Shown here piece by piece: positions 7,511 through 16,696 of a DNA stretch of 64,000 nt. Location: assembly GCF_003052585.1 (NCBI RefSeq), contig NZ_QASN01000014.1, positions 1 through 64,000 of the forward strand, in the 5' to 3' direction. The notes beneath the pieces were generated by a model. The model saw nothing but the letters and a program-made list of their open reading frames with translations. It was not told the origin of the DNA and ran no database searches. Origin of the DNA: Pseudomonas mangrovi. GTDB lineage: Bacteria; Pseudomonadota; Gammaproteobacteria; Pseudomonadales; Pseudomonadaceae. Each line of letters starts with the position of its first letter. Within the stretch, counting starts at the first letter, position 1. The position numbers were made by a program, and so were the translations under genes.

Positions 7511-7871
7511 GCAGGCATTCCTCGGTGGGCGACTCGCGGGCGCCTCTGATCAAAAAGTGCGCGATTCTAGCGGTGCTGGCGGCGCTTGACCAGCGTTGCG
7601 CGCGGGTGTCCGTCGCTCAGATCGAGCCGGCTCCTGCGGCTCGGGTGACCACTGGGGGCGCCAGGTGCAAGGATGCCGGGCGTCCGCCGCGCCGCCAGTG
7701 CCTGGCAGGGCTGGGCTGGCTCGGCTGCGCCAGATGCCCGGCGGCGATCGAGATCCTGCGCATGCATCCCGCGGCAATCTGCGCGGCACCGAGACGGGCG
7801 CTGCTGGTACTGGCTGGCGACTCGTCTCGGTGGCGTTGGTGCAGGGCGTAGCAGCGTGCAGCTGGTGCCGG
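7511..7871. other. Intergenic region without a recognised gene
   Basis: About 360 GC-rich bases between the divergently placed 5-prime end of rimO and the 3-prime end of the cytochrome b561 gene. It should contain the rimO promoter; I see no RNA gene, no convincing terminator and no protein gene. Open frames here look like chance frames of GC-rich DNA. Confidence 0.5.
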
Positions 7872-8417
7872 TCAGCGACCGGGCAGCATGCGGGTCAGGG
7901 TGTTGTCGCGGCGGATGAAGTGATGCAGCAGGCCGGCGGCAGCGTGCAGACCGATCAGCCAGTAGCCAGCGACCCCTGCCAGCTCGTGCAGCTCCTTGAT
8001 CTGCCCGGCCAGCTCGGGGTTGGGGCCGATCAGCGCGGGCAGTTGCAGCCCGAAGAACGGAATCGGCTTGTCAGCGGCGCTGAGGATCAGCCAGCCGGCC
8101 AGGGGGGCGCCGATCATCAGGGCGTACAGCGCCAGGTGCATCAGCTTCGCCGGCAGTGCCTGCCACAGCGGGATGGCCGGAACGATGCGCGGCGTCGGTG
8201 CGATCAGGCGCGCCAGCAGGCGCAGCCAGACCAGCGCGAACACGCCCAGGCCGAGCATGAAGTGCCATTGCTTGAGCAACTCGCGCGGTTCGCTGCCCTT
8301 GGGGAAGTTGCCCTTGAGTTCGATGCAGGCGTAGACGCCGGCGATCAGAATCAGCATCAGCCAGTGCAGGGCGATGGACAGGCTGCCATAGCGATTTTCG
8401 GAATTTTTCCAGCTCAT
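7872..8417 (-). CDS. Cytochrome b561-family protein (181 aa)
   Basis: Inner-membrane dihaem cytochrome b that passes electrons between quinol and periplasmic partners. Four membrane segments are visible (starting SIALHWLMLILIAGVYAC, then MLGLGVFALVWLRLLARL, LMHLALYALMIGAPLAGW and ELAGVAGYWLIGLHAAAG), with haem-ligand histidines His18 (ALHW), His52 (QWHFML) and two near the end ([19 protein letters not shown]). Start MSWKNSENRY is preceded by AAGGA. Typical length. A b561 gene also lies near rimO in P. aeruginosa, so this is backbone. Confidence 0.9.
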   Translation of the reverse strand: MSWKNSENRYGSLSIALHWLMLILIAGVYACIELKGNFPKGSEPRELLKQWHFMLGLGVFALVWLRLLARLIAPTPRIVPAIPLWQALPAKLMHLALYALMIGAPLAGWLILSAADKPIPFFGLQLPALIGPNPELAGQIKELHELAGVAGYWLIGLHAAAGLLHHFIRRDNTLTRMLPGR

Positions 8418-8638
8418 GATGGAGGTCCTTGAAATGAGTCTGTGGTACGGCGTGGGGGCCGGGTGTGCTGATGCTGAACCGCGATTCTTAATTGAAGCTG
8501 AGTAACGGCGATGGGGGGCCGCGACCGCTGGTCGCAGACGGCGGCGGAGGATACATGTTGCGGCGCCGTGCTTACAGCCGTACCTCGCGCCTTGGTTGCA
8601 GCGCAATGAGCATGGTCCAGTCGCGGGCTGCGGCAGGT

Positions 8639-9085
8639 TCAGTCGAGCAACAGGCGCATCGGCAGCATGCTCGAGGCGCTGAAACCCTGGCGTGCGTAGA
8701 AGCGTTGCGCGGCCTGGTTGTCGGCGTCGGTAAGCAGGGTGATGCGTCGACAGCCGTGGCTGGCGGCCAGGTCGCGGGCCGCCGTGAGCAGGGAGCTGCC
8801 GATACCGCCGGTGCGGCAGCGGGCGTCGACCACCATGTCCTCTAACCAGGCAACCGGTGCGCCAAGCGCGGTGGACTGGCTGTAGAGCAGGCTGACCATG
8901 CCGAGCACGCGGCCATCCTGCTCGGCGACGAGGATCTGCCCGCAGGCCGGCTGCGCGATGATCGCCGCCAGCCCGCGAGCCTGCTTCTGCGGGTCGGCGA
9001 CGAACTCGTGCTCCTGGGCGAACAGCTGGGCGAGCAGCGCGCAAAGGGCGGGTATATCGGCAGCGTTGGCGATGCGGATCTGCAT
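8639..9085 (-). CDS. GNAT-family N-acetyltransferase (148 aa)
   Basis: Acetyl-CoA-dependent acyltransferase of unknown substrate. The fold is clear from MQIRIANAADIPAL at the start, the beta4-alpha3 region VAWLEDMVVDARCRTGGIGS with the acetyl-CoA pyrophosphate loop (RCRTGGIGSSLL in place of the usual Q/R-x-x-G-x-G/A), and the C-terminal AQRFYARQGF. I chose ATG 9085 with AAGGAAC upstream; the frame extends 11 codons further. It lies alone, with REP-like DNA upstream. Confidence 0.88.
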   Translation of the reverse strand: MQIRIANAADIPALCALLAQLFAQEHEFVADPQKQARGLAAIIAQPACGQILVAEQDGRVLGMVSLLYSQSTALGAPVAWLEDMVVDARCRTGGIGSSLLTAARDLAASHGCRRITLLTDADNQAAQRFYARQGFSASSMLPMRLLLD

Positions 9086-9154
9086 TGGCGTGTTCCTTGT
9101 GAGCAGCACTGCGGTCATGCGTTGCGCCGCTCCATCATGGCAGCGCAGAAAACC

Positions 9155-9186
9155 GGCGCAATGCGCTGCGCTTATTGCGCCCTACG
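9155..9186. repeat. REP-like palindrome GGCGCAAT...ATTGCGCC-CTAC
   Basis: Exact-looking copy of the element at 5996-6027. Marks the boundary between the backbone genes and the methylamine region. Confidence 0.8.
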
Positions 9187-9291
9187 CCCGGGTGAAGTCA
9201 TGGGCGCCCGGGCTGTCGTAATCGCTAGCGGGGCGGCTCGCCAGCACCTCGCCGGCCCCACCTAGGCGGCCCCACCTAGCGGCGGGGGCGC

Positions 9292-10074
9292 CTAGCCCCC
9301 ACCCAGCTCCCGCGAGATGGCGCGGGCGCATTGCTGCAATGCCTGGCGATAGTGGCTGCGGGCGGTCTCGTCGTCCATCACCGCGTCGGGGCCGGAGAGG
9401 TTGATCGCCGCCGTCACCGCACCGCGATGGTCATGCACTGCACAGGCGATGGCGGTGGAGTAGTCCGAACGGTGCAGCACCCAGCCGCGTTCGCGATCCT
9501 GGTCGAGCATGGCGCGCAGTTCGGGCAGGGTTCGCGGCGCCGGCGGCGGGTAGTCGTCCAGGCGCACGTGCTGGTAGAGGTTGTCCAGCTGGCTGTCGTT
9601 CAGGCCGCTGAGCAGCATGCGGCCCATGGCGGTGCAGTGGCAGGGGATGCGCGTGCCGATCGGGATGTTCACCGACAGGCGCTGGGCGGCGAAGGCGCGG
9701 TAAAGGTAGAGGCTGTCGGTCTGCTCGCGGATGCTCAGGTGGCAGGACAACGAGGTGCGGTCGCGCAGGGCGTTGAGGTGCGGCAGGGCGACGTCGACCA
9801 GGTCGCGGCTGGTGAGGTAACCGAAGCCGTCGCTGACCACCTGCGGACCGAGTTCGTAGTTGTTCTTGCCGAGCTTGCGCAGGTAACCCATCTCGCACAG
9901 CGTGTGGACGATGCGATAGATCGCCGAAACGCTGACCCCCAGGCGCTCGGCCATCTCCGCCATGCTCAGGTTGCGGCGGGCCGCGTTGAACATCTGCAGG
10001 ATGGCCAGGCCGCGCTGCAGGGACGGCACCCGGTAGTCGGTCTCGCGCTCGGTGGTTTCGTCGTCGCTGCGCAT
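9292..10074 (-). CDS. IclR-family transcriptional regulator (260 aa)
   Basis: Winged helix-turn-helix near residues 20-80 (LQRGLAILQMFNAARR, MAERLGVSVSAIYRIVHTL), then an effector-binding GAF-like domain with the family pattern (RTSLSCHLSIREQ, IPCHCTAMGRMLL). Length is typical. Start MRSDDETTER was chosen because the longer frame upstream runs through repeat DNA. It follows the mgd operon on the same strand, separated by a BIME array, and may control that operon or the FAD oxidase; no operator is seen to settle it. Confidence 0.9.
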   Translation of the reverse strand: MRSDDETTERETDYRVPSLQRGLAILQMFNAARRNLSMAEMAERLGVSVSAIYRIVHTLCEMGYLRKLGKNNYELGPQVVSDGFGYLTSRDLVDVALPHLNALRDRTSLSCHLSIREQTDSLYLYRAFAAQRLSVNIPIGTRIPCHCTAMGRMLLSGLNDSQLDNLYQHVRLDDYPPPAPRTLPELRAMLDQDRERGWVLHRSDYSTAIACAVHDHRGAVTAAINLSGPDAVMDDETARSHYRQALQQCARAISRELGGG

Positions 10075-10140
10075 GTTGTCTCCCGGGTTAGGGTTTGCAT
10101 TGCGGTGGGCGGATCGGGGGTGCTTGATCCGCGGTTTTTT

Positions 10141-10520
10141 GGTGGATGTAAAAAGCGACATCCACCCTACGGGTGTTCGCCGCAGGGCTTCGATCTGCGC
10201 GCTGCGTTCGGCTGCGTAGGGTGGATCGCGCTGTGTTGATCCACCGGCTCTGGTTTTGGTGGATGTGAAGAGCGACATCCACCCTACGGGTGTCCGCTGC
10301 AGGGCTTCGATCTGTGCGCTGCGTTCGGCTGCGTAGGGTGGATCGCGCTGTGTTGATCCACCGGCTCTGGTTTTGGTGGATGTGAAGAGCGACATCCACC
10401 CTACGGGTGTCCGCTGCAGGGCTTCGAGCTGTGTGCTGCGTTCGGCTGCGTAGGGTGGATCGCGCTGTGTTGATCCACCGGCTCTGGTTTTGGTGGCTGT
10501 GGAGAGCGACATCCACCCTA
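10141..10520. repeat. BIME array 1: three 117-bp REP units plus a partial
   Basis: Units begin at 10141, 10258, 10375 and 10492, an exact 117-bp period. Each carries one hairpin GGTGGATG...CATCCACCCTAC and one inverse GTAGGGTGGATC...GATCCACC. The GTAG tetranucleotide at the hairpin edge is the mark of REP elements. The final TAG on the minus strand (10518-10520) is the stop codon of mgdD. Confidence 0.88.
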
Positions 10521-11207
10521 CCTCTGCAGCAGGGCGTCGATGCCGGCCGGGCGGCCGTCGAATTCGGCCATGGCATCGAGCAGGGCGTCCCACAGGTAGT
10601 TGGCCGAGGCGCGGTCGCAGAGGATCTGCAGGCAGGGCAGTGCCTCGTCGCCAAGGTTGATGACGATGACGTTGATCCGCGCCGCCGAGGTCTGTGCCAC
10701 CGCGCCCGTGCCGAACGCCGCCGGGCGCAGGTCGACGCCGCAGAGCTTGGCCATCACCGCGCAGGCATGTTCGCCGGTCAGCCGCAGCCAGGCATGGCTG
10801 TCCTGGCGTGGCAGCAGGTAGTTGGCGCTGGCGCCGAACTGCCAGTTGCGCTCCTCGGCGGCGATGCGCGCACCGCCGTCGCGCAGGCTGCCGAGCAGCA
10901 GGTATTCGTTCTGCGACAGCCGCGCCACCTGGCTACCGTCGCTCTGGGTCAGTGCGCGGTTGGGTGCATCGGGCAACTGGTAGCCGCGCTCGCGCAGGTA
11001 GTCGGCCGCGGCGGCGCCGCGAAAGCCCACCCGTGGCAGGTTGCACAGGTCGATCAGCGCGCAGCGTTGCAGCTGCGCATGTTCATCGTCCGCGCCGTAA
11101 CGGCTGACCACCAGGCTGTCGCCCAGGCGGCCGAGGGTGGCGCCGGCATGGCGGCGGTACAGCGGGCTGCGTTCGAGGCATTGGCTGGCTTGCAGGCTGG
11201 TCATCAT
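10518..11207 (-). CDS. mgdD: N-methylglutamate dehydrogenase subunit D (SoxG-like, 229 aa)
   Basis: Fourth subunit of the heterotetrameric oxidase/dehydrogenase family (sarcosine oxidase gamma-like), with a small folate-binding GcvT-like fold (for example DSHAWLRLTGEHACAVMAKLCG and TSAARINVIVINLG). Its start overlaps the stop of mgdC (TGATG), with AGGAG just upstream; a second ATG follows directly. The C-terminus ends in LLQR and the stop TAG is supplied by the adjoining REP element. In the context of gmaS and mgsABC I read this as the MgdD subunit rather than sarcosine oxidase; the two cannot be separated by sequence alone. Confidence 0.85.
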   Translation of the reverse strand: MMTSLQASQCLERSPLYRRHAGATLGRLGDSLVVSRYGADDEHAQLQRCALIDLCNLPRVGFRGAAAADYLRERGYQLPDAPNRALTQSDGSQVARLSQNEYLLLGSLRDGGARIAAEERNWQFGASANYLLPRQDSHAWLRLTGEHACAVMAKLCGVDLRPAAFGTGAVAQTSAARINVIVINLGDEALPCLQILCDRASANYLWDALLDAMAEFDGRPAGIDALLQR

Positions 11208-14119
11208 CACAGCTCCTGGCGGGTGTTGTCGGGATCGAAGAACGGCAGGCGAACCACCTCGGCCAGCACCACCTCGCCACCCTCGACGCGGATCGGAATC
11301 TGCCCGCCCGGGGTCGCCTGGTCGGCGGCGCAATAGGCCAGGCCGATGATCCGGCCGAGGGTCTGCGAGTACTCGCAGGAGGTGACGTTGCCGCTGATGT
11401 CGTCGCCCTTGAGCACCAGATGGCCTTCGAGTGGTTTGCGCGCCTCGGCCGCCAGGCTGAAGCCGACCAGCTTGCGCTTGAGCGGCTGCGCTTCGAGGAT
11501 CTGCACCGAGCGCTTGCCGACGAAGAACGGCTTGTTGCGGGCAATCGCCCAGCCCATGTCGATCTCCGCCGGATGGGTCATGCCGTCGGTGTCCTGGCTG
11601 ATGATCAGGTGGCCCTTTTCCAGGCGCAGCAGGCGCTGGGTCTCGACGCCGAAGGGGCGGATGTCGAAGGCCTTGCCGGCCTCCATCAGCGCATCCCACA
11701 GTGCCTCGCCAAAGCGCGCCGGCACGTGGATCTCATAGCCCAGCTCGCCGACGAAACCGACCCGCAGCAGCCGCGCGGGAATCCCGGCGACCGTGGCCAG
11801 GCGTACGCCCAGATAGGGGAAGCCGGCGGGCGACAGATCGACGTCGCTGCAGAGTCTTTCCAGTACCTTGCGCGCGTCCGGCCCGGCCAGGTTGACCGCG
11901 GCCAGGGCGGCGGTGACGTTGGTGATGTCGACGTCCAGGCGCCACTGCGCATTCCACTTGAGCATCTGCTGGTAGATGCGGTCGACGCCGCTGGTGGTGG
12001 CGGTGACATAGAAGTGGTTGTCGGCGAAGCGCGCGCAGACGCCGTCGTCGATGACCACGCCGTCCTCGCCGGTCATCAGCGCATAGCGCGAACGCCCGAC
12101 CGGCTGCTTGAGGAAGGCGAAGGTGTAGAGGCGGTTGAGCAGTTCGGCGGCGTCCGGACCGCGCACGTCGAGGCCGCCGAGGGTCGAGACGTCGATCAGC
12201 CCGACCTTCTCGCGCACATGCCGGGCCTCGGCCTGCATGCAGGCATCACGCTGCTCGGTCGGGCCGTAGAAGGCCGGGCGCTGCCAGATGCCAGCCGGCA
12301 TCATCTTCGCCCCGGCTTCCAGGTGGCGCTGGTGCATCGGCGTCTGCCGCGCCGGGTCGAAGCCGCGGCCGGCGATGTGCGCCAGCTTCTCCGCCACGAA
12401 CGGCGGCCGCGCGGTGGTGACACCGGTTTCGCTGACGCTGCGACCGGTGGCCTGGGCCACCAGGCGCGCCGTCGGCAGTGCCGAGTGGCGGCCCTGCGAG
12501 GGGCCCATGCCGACGGTGGAGAAGCGCTTGACCAGCTGTACGTCGCGGTAGCCATGGCGGGTGGCGTTGATGATGTCGCGCACCTGCAGGTCCTCGTCGA
12601 AGTCGACGAATTCCTTGCCCTTGGGATGGGCGAAGATCGGCCAGTCGAAGTTCACTCGCGGCTCGGCGAGGAAGTCCTTGGCTTCGCTGTTCCCGGCCTG
12701 CGCCAGATCCAGCCGGGAGAGCGCTGCAGCGGCGGCGCGGCGACCGTCCCGCAGCACGTTGTCGAGCAGATGACGACCATTCACCGAGCCTGCGACCTCG
12801 AGCCCCGCCGGCAGCCCGCGCAGGGTGAAGGCGGCTTCCTCGTCGCGGTAGCTGAGGGTGGCGCCGGCCTGGCAGAGCAACTGGTAGACCGGCATGTAGC
12901 CGGCCGACATGCACAGCAGGTCGCAGTCGATGCGCAGGCCACTGTCCGCCACCTGGCCCTGAGCCTGGATGCGTCGCACCTCGGCGCCGCTGACATGGCG
13001 CATGCCCTTGCCGTGCAACGCCTCGTAGACGGTGCTGGACAGGTGGCAGGCGATGCCGCGGCTGCGCAGCGCGGTGAGCAGGCTGCCGTCGTTGGGCTGG
13101 GCGCGCATGTCGACCAGCGCGGCGACCTCTACGCCCTGTTCGTGCAGATCGAGCGCGGCCAGGTAGCCGTCGTCGTTGCCGGTGAGCAGCAGGGCACGCT
13201 GGCCCGGTTTCACCGCATAGAGCTTCATCAGGCGCTGCGCGGCGCTGGTCAGCATGATGCCGGGCAGGTCGTTGTTGCGGAACACCACCGGCTGGTCGAA
13301 GGCGCCGGCCGCGACTATGCATTCGCGGGCGCGCACCTTGTACAGCCGGTTGCCCTGGATCACCGGCAGGAAGTGGTCGCTGAACCAGGCGTTGCAGGTG
13401 GCCTCACGCAGGATGCGGATGTTCGGATGGCTCTCCACCGCAGCGCACAGCTCCTGGCCGAGGCGATGGGCCGGTTCGTCGTCGATGGCAAAGCGCGCCC
13501 AGTTCAGTGCGCCGCCGAGGATCGGCTGCTGTTCGATCAGCAGTACCCGGGCACCGCCCTCGGCGGCGCTCAGGGCCGCCTGCAGACCGGCGGGGCCGGC
13601 ACCGACCACGGCCACATCGGTGAACAGGAAGGCCTTGTCGTGGTACTCGGGGCGAAAATCCAGGTCCAGCACGCCGAGCCCGGCCTTCTTGCGAATCAGC
13701 GGCTCCCAGACCTTCCACATGCCCTTGGGCTTGTAGAAGGAGCGGTAGTAGAAACCCACCGGCATGAAGCGCGAGAAGTGGCCGAGGAAGGCGTCACGGT
13801 CCTTGGTGAGCGAGCCGGAGAAATTCTGCCCGGTCACCGCAAGGTCCGCTTGCAGCGGATGCATGTCGGCCAGCACGTTGGGCTCGCTGGGCAGTTGCAC
13901 CAGGCTGTTGGCGTCCTGTCCGGCCATGCTCAGCGGGCCGCGCGGACGGTGGTACTTGAATGAGCGCGAGAGCAGCCAGCGGCCGTTGCCGAGCAGGGCG
14001 CTGGCGATGCTGTCGCCGGCAAAGCCCTGGTAGCGGGTGCCGTCGAATTCGAAGTGCAGCGGCCGATCGCGGTCGATCAGCAGGCCCATGGGGGCGGGCA
14101 GGCGACTGGGCGAAGTCAT
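11207..14119 (-). CDS. mgdC: N-methylglutamate dehydrogenase large subunit (SoxA-like, 970 aa)
   Basis: Large subunit that oxidises the N-methyl group and passes the C1 unit to tetrahydrofolate. Domain order: an N-terminal [2Fe-2S]-ferredoxin-like fold (about 1-110), an FAD/NAD-binding domain starting at VAVVGAGPAGLQAAL (about 170), and a C-terminal GcvT-type folate-binding half (from about 600; KVGLIDVSTLGGLDVRGPDA, GFVGELGYEIHVP). Length fits SoxA/MgdC. Its start overlaps the stop of mgdB by ATGA, and its stop overlaps mgdD, so the four subunits are translationally coupled. Product would be glutamate plus 5,10-methylene-THF when the substrate is N-methylglutamate. Confidence 0.92.
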   Translation of the reverse strand: MTSPSRLPAPMGLLIDRDRPLHFEFDGTRYQGFAGDSIASALLGNGRWLLSRSFKYHRPRGPLSMAGQDANSLVQLPSEPNVLADMHPLQADLAVTGQNFSGSLTKDRDAFLGHFSRFMPVGFYYRSFYKPKGMWKVWEPLIRKKAGLGVLDLDFRPEYHDKAFLFTDVAVVGAGPAGLQAALSAAEGGARVLLIEQQPILGGALNWARFAIDDEPAHRLGQELCAAVESHPNIRILREATCNAWFSDHFLPVIQGNRLYKVRARECIVAAGAFDQPVVFRNNDLPGIMLTSAAQRLMKLYAVKPGQRALLLTGNDDGYLAALDLHEQGVEVAALVDMRAQPNDGSLLTALRSRGIACHLSSTVYEALHGKGMRHVSGAEVRRIQAQGQVADSGLRIDCDLLCMSAGYMPVYQLLCQAGATLSYRDEEAAFTLRGLPAGLEVAGSVNGRHLLDNVLRDGRRAAAAALSRLDLAQAGNSEAKDFLAEPRVNFDWPIFAHPKGKEFVDFDEDLQVRDIINATRHGYRDVQLVKRFSTVGMGPSQGRHSALPTARLVAQATGRSVSETGVTTARPPFVAEKLAHIAGRGFDPARQTPMHQRHLEAGAKMMPAGIWQRPAFYGPTEQRDACMQAEARHVREKVGLIDVSTLGGLDVRGPDAAELLNRLYTFAFLKQPVGRSRYALMTGEDGVVIDDGVCARFADNHFYVTATTSGVDRIYQQMLKWNAQWRLDVDITNVTAALAAVNLAGPDARKVLERLCSDVDLSPAGFPYLGVRLATVAGIPARLLRVGFVGELGYEIHVPARFGEALWDALMEAGKAFDIRPFGVETQRLLRLEKGHLIISQDTDGMTHPAEIDMGWAIARNKPFFVGKRSVQILEAQPLKRKLVGFSLAAEARKPLEGHLVLKGDDISGNVTSCEYSQTLGRIIGLAYCAADQATPGGQIPIRVEGGEVVLAEVVRLPFFDPDNTRQEL

Positions 14120-14418
14120 GCGGGTGTCTCCGTGGCCGGTGCGCTGAATTCGATCCGGCGGTTGAACAGCTCCTTCGGATCGAAGGTGCGGATGATCTGG
14201 TCGCTGACGGTGTGGCGTTCGGCGAGGAACCAGTAGCTGGAGGCGGTGTGCATCCACCATTCGGTGACCACCCCGGCGCGGTTGTCGCTGTTGAACACGT
14301 AGTCGGCCCATTCGGCATCGCTGCAGCTGGCCGGGTCGGGCATCTGCTTGAGTTCGCCGCCGTAGGTGAATTCGCTGATGTTGCGTGGCCCGTTGAGGGG
14401 GCAGGGCATGATCTTCAT
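14116..14418 (-). CDS. mgdB: N-methylglutamate dehydrogenase subunit B (SoxD-like, 100 aa)
   Basis: Small delta-type subunit of the same complex; the family pattern FTYGGE and AEWADYVF is clear. In sarcosine oxidase delta subunits a zinc ion is held by two Cys near the N-terminus and by a His and a Cys further on. Here Cys6 is kept, but the second Cys position is Asn9, and the His57-x3-Cys pair has become His57-x3-Ser61 (MHTASSYW). The zinc site is therefore probably lost. Sits between mgdA (10-bp gap) and mgdC (4-bp ATGA overlap). Confidence 0.9.
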   Translation of the reverse strand: MKIMPCPLNGPRNISEFTYGGELKQMPDPASCSDAEWADYVFNSDNRAGVVTEWWMHTASSYWFLAERHTVSDQIIRTFDPKELFNRRIEFSAPATETPA

Positions 14419-14428
14419 GGTGCTTTCC

Positions 14429-15670
14429 TCAGTGGCTGGCGGCGGTGGCGCCCATCTCGTTGACCTGCTGGAAGGTCGAGAAGCGGTCCAGGGCGAAGGG
14501 CTTGATCAACGCCGGCGTCTTGCCGCCGCTGGCGACCAGCTCGGCCATGGTCTTGCCGCAGATCGGCGTGGCCTTGAAGCCCCAGGTGCCCCAGCCGGCG
14601 TCCAGGTAGTAGTTCTCCACCGGCGACAGACCCATGATCGGGCTGTAGTCCGGGGTCATGTCGGTGATCCCGGCCCACTGGCGCATCAGCCGGGCGTTGG
14701 CCAGGAACGGGAACATCTCGATGGCGTGGGCCAGCAGGCCTTCCTTGAGCTCCAGGGTCGAGCGGGTGTTGTACAGCGGGTAGGGATCGGAGCCGCCGCC
14801 GATCACCACCTCGCCGCGACCGGTCTGCTGCACGTAGCAGTGCAGCGCGCTGGAGCTCACCAGCGGATCGAGGAACGGCTTGAACGGCTGGGTCACCATC
14901 GCCTGCAGCGGGTAGCTGTGGATCGGTGCGCGGATGCCGGCCTTGGCCATCAGCAGCGAGCTGTAGCCGGCGATGGCCTGCACCGCGCAGCCGCACTGCA
15001 CGGTGCCGCGGTTGGTCTTCACCGCGGTGATGCGGCCGTGCTCGATGACCAGGTCCTGGACCTCGGTGAGTGGGTGGATCTGCACGCCGAGCTTGGCCGC
15101 CTGCTTGGCGTAGCCCCAGGCGACGGCGTCGTGGCGGGCGGTGGCGCCGTCCATGTGCCAGAGCCCGGCGAGCACCGGCAGGTGGCCGGGGTCGAGGTTC
15201 AAGGTCGGCACCAGTTCGCGGATCTGCTGGCGGTCGATCATCTCGGTACGGCCGCCGAAGTGCTTGTTCACCTCGGCGCGCTGGCGAAACGCGCGCACCG
15301 TGGCATCCGTGTGCGCCAGGGTCAGCTGGCCGCGCTCGGAGTACATGATGTTGAAGTCGAATTCGTTGGAGAGGTTCTGGAACAGCTTCACCGACTCGGC
15401 ATAGAAGCGCACGCCTTCGCTGGTCAGGTAGTTGGAACGGATCACCGCGGTGTTGCGCGCGGTGTTGCCGCTGCCCAGGTAGGACTTCTCCAGTACCGCC
15501 ACGTTGGTCACGCCGTGGTACTTGGCCAGGTAGTAGGCGGTCGCCAGGCCATGGCCGCCGCCACCGATGATGACCACGTCGTAGCGGGGTTCCAGCTCGC
15601 ACGGCGGCGGCAGGTCGACCTCCACCGGGTACTCGGATGACAGGCCGTATTTCAGCAGGTTGAAGGGCAT
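14429..15670 (-). CDS. mgdA: N-methylglutamate dehydrogenase subunit A (SoxB-like, 413 aa)
   Basis: FAD/FMN-dependent oxidase subunit. A Rossmann motif YDVVIIGGGGHGLATAYYLA lies near residue 30, and the C-terminal half carries the SoxB pattern RQWAGITDMTPDYSPIMG and GWGTWGFKATPICGK. Length matches SoxB/MgdA. AGGAG precedes the ATG. It is the first mgd subunit, about 85 bp downstream of purU on the same strand, so purU-mgdABCD probably form one operon. The association with gmaS and mgsABC makes N-methylglutamate the likely substrate. Confidence 0.92.
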   Translation of the reverse strand: MPFNLLKYGLSSEYPVEVDLPPPCELEPRYDVVIIGGGGHGLATAYYLAKYHGVTNVAVLEKSYLGSGNTARNTAVIRSNYLTSEGVRFYAESVKLFQNLSNEFDFNIMYSERGQLTLAHTDATVRAFRQRAEVNKHFGGRTEMIDRQQIRELVPTLNLDPGHLPVLAGLWHMDGATARHDAVAWGYAKQAAKLGVQIHPLTEVQDLVIEHGRITAVKTNRGTVQCGCAVQAIAGYSSLLMAKAGIRAPIHSYPLQAMVTQPFKPFLDPLVSSSALHCYVQQTGRGEVVIGGGSDPYPLYNTRSTLELKEGLLAHAIEMFPFLANARLMRQWAGITDMTPDYSPIMGLSPVENYYLDAGWGTWGFKATPICGKTMAELVASGGKTPALIKPFALDRFSTFQQVNEMGATAASH

Positions 15671-15755
15671 GCGGGCTCCTGGTGCGCGGGCGGCGCGTCG
15701 TGCTCGGGGGCGGTCCGCGGCGGCAGTGCCGCGGTGCCGGATAGGGGCGCTGGTT

Positions 15756-16622
15756 TCACCGGAAGATCACCGTCTTGTCGTGGTTGAGGAACACCCGGTG
15801 CTCGGTGTGGTAGCGGACCGCCTTGGACAGGGCGACGGTTTCGGTATCGCGGCCGATGGCGACCAGATCGTCCGGCAGGTAGCTGTGGTCGACGCGCTGG
15901 ATTTCCTGCTCGATGATCGGGCCTTCGTCGAGGTCGCCGGTGACGTAGTGGGCAGTCGCGCCGATCAGCTTGACGCCGCGTTCGTAGGCCTGGTGATAGG
16001 GCTTGGCGCCCTTGAAGCCGGGCAGGAAGGAGTGATGGATGTTGATCGCCTTGCCTGCGAGCTTCTTGCACAGATCGTCGGAGAGGATCTGCATGTAGCG
16101 CGCCAGCACCACCAGCTCGGTGCCGGTCTCCTCGACGATGCGCATCAGCTCGGCTTCCTGCTGGGCCTTGGTGTCCTTGGTGACCGGCAGGTAGATGAAG
16201 CGGATGCCTTCGCGCTCGGCCATCGGCCGCAGGTCCAGGTGGTTGGAGACCACGGCGGTGATCTGCATGTGCAGCTCGCCCTTCTGGAAGCGGTAGAGCA
16301 GGTCGGACAGGCAGTGGTCGTACTTGCTGACCATCAGCAGCACGCGCATCGGGGTGGCGGTGCTGTGCAGCTCCCAGTCCATCTCGAAGCGCTCGGCAAT
16401 GCCGGCGAAGTCCTTCTCCACGCAGGCGATGTCACCGGTCACCCCGGCGTTGAAGCGGAACACCGCGCGCATGAAGAAGCGCCCGCTGAACTCGTCGTCG
16501 AACTGCGCCATCTCGCTGATGTAGCACTGCTGTTCGGCGAGGAAGGTGGTGACCGCCGCGACTATGCCCGAGGTCGCCGGGCAACTGATCTTGATGATGA
16601 ACTGGTTGGGTGCGTGCTGCAT
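15756..16622 (-). CDS. purU: Formyltetrahydrofolate deformylase (288 aa)
   Basis: Hydrolyses 10-formyl-THF to formate and THF. An N-terminal ACT domain (about 5-80) precedes a formyltransferase-like domain with INIHHSFLPGFKGAKPYHQAYERGVKLIG and a C-terminal IEQEIQRVDHSY segment that holds the active-site Asp/His set. Length is normal. As first gene of the mgd operon it would dispose of the C1 units released from N-methylglutamate and regenerate THF, with FolD providing 10-formyl-THF. Two copies of the shared 26-bp element lie at 75-163 bp upstream. Confidence 0.95.
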   Translation of the reverse strand: MQHAPNQFIIKISCPATSGIVAAVTTFLAEQQCYISEMAQFDDEFSGRFFMRAVFRFNAGVTGDIACVEKDFAGIAERFEMDWELHSTATPMRVLLMVSKYDHCLSDLLYRFQKGELHMQITAVVSNHLDLRPMAEREGIRFIYLPVTKDTKAQQEAELMRIVEETGTELVVLARYMQILSDDLCKKLAGKAINIHHSFLPGFKGAKPYHQAYERGVKLIGATAHYVTGDLDEGPIIEQEIQRVDHSYLPDDLVAIGRDTETVALSKAVRYHTEHRVFLNHDKTVIFR

Positions 16623-16696
16623 GGCTGCCTCGGATTCGGCTGGGCGGTTTTCTCGTCGGCAAAAGAGAAATTCATCCGCGAATAAAATTGACCGTT

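Noticed and set aside
6143..7549. Long open frames opposite real genes (for example 6143-7549 plus, 11420-13963 plus, 20402-22819 minus, 27949-30564 minus, 41514-43967 plus)
   Set aside because: They lie antisense to well-supported genes in high-GC DNA, have low-complexity Ala/Arg/Gly/His-rich translations and no motifs. They are shadows of the codon bias on the other strand.
7511..7871. Small gene or RNA between rimO and the b561 gene
   Set aside because: No ribosome binding site, promoter-terminator pair or conserved motif could be supported.
10518..15670. Heterotetrameric sarcosine oxidase (soxBDAG)
   Set aside because: Homologous, but no glycine-betaine or sarcosine pathway genes (gbc, dgc, glyA, sda) are nearby, while gmaS and mgsABC are; N-methylglutamate dehydrogenase is preferred.
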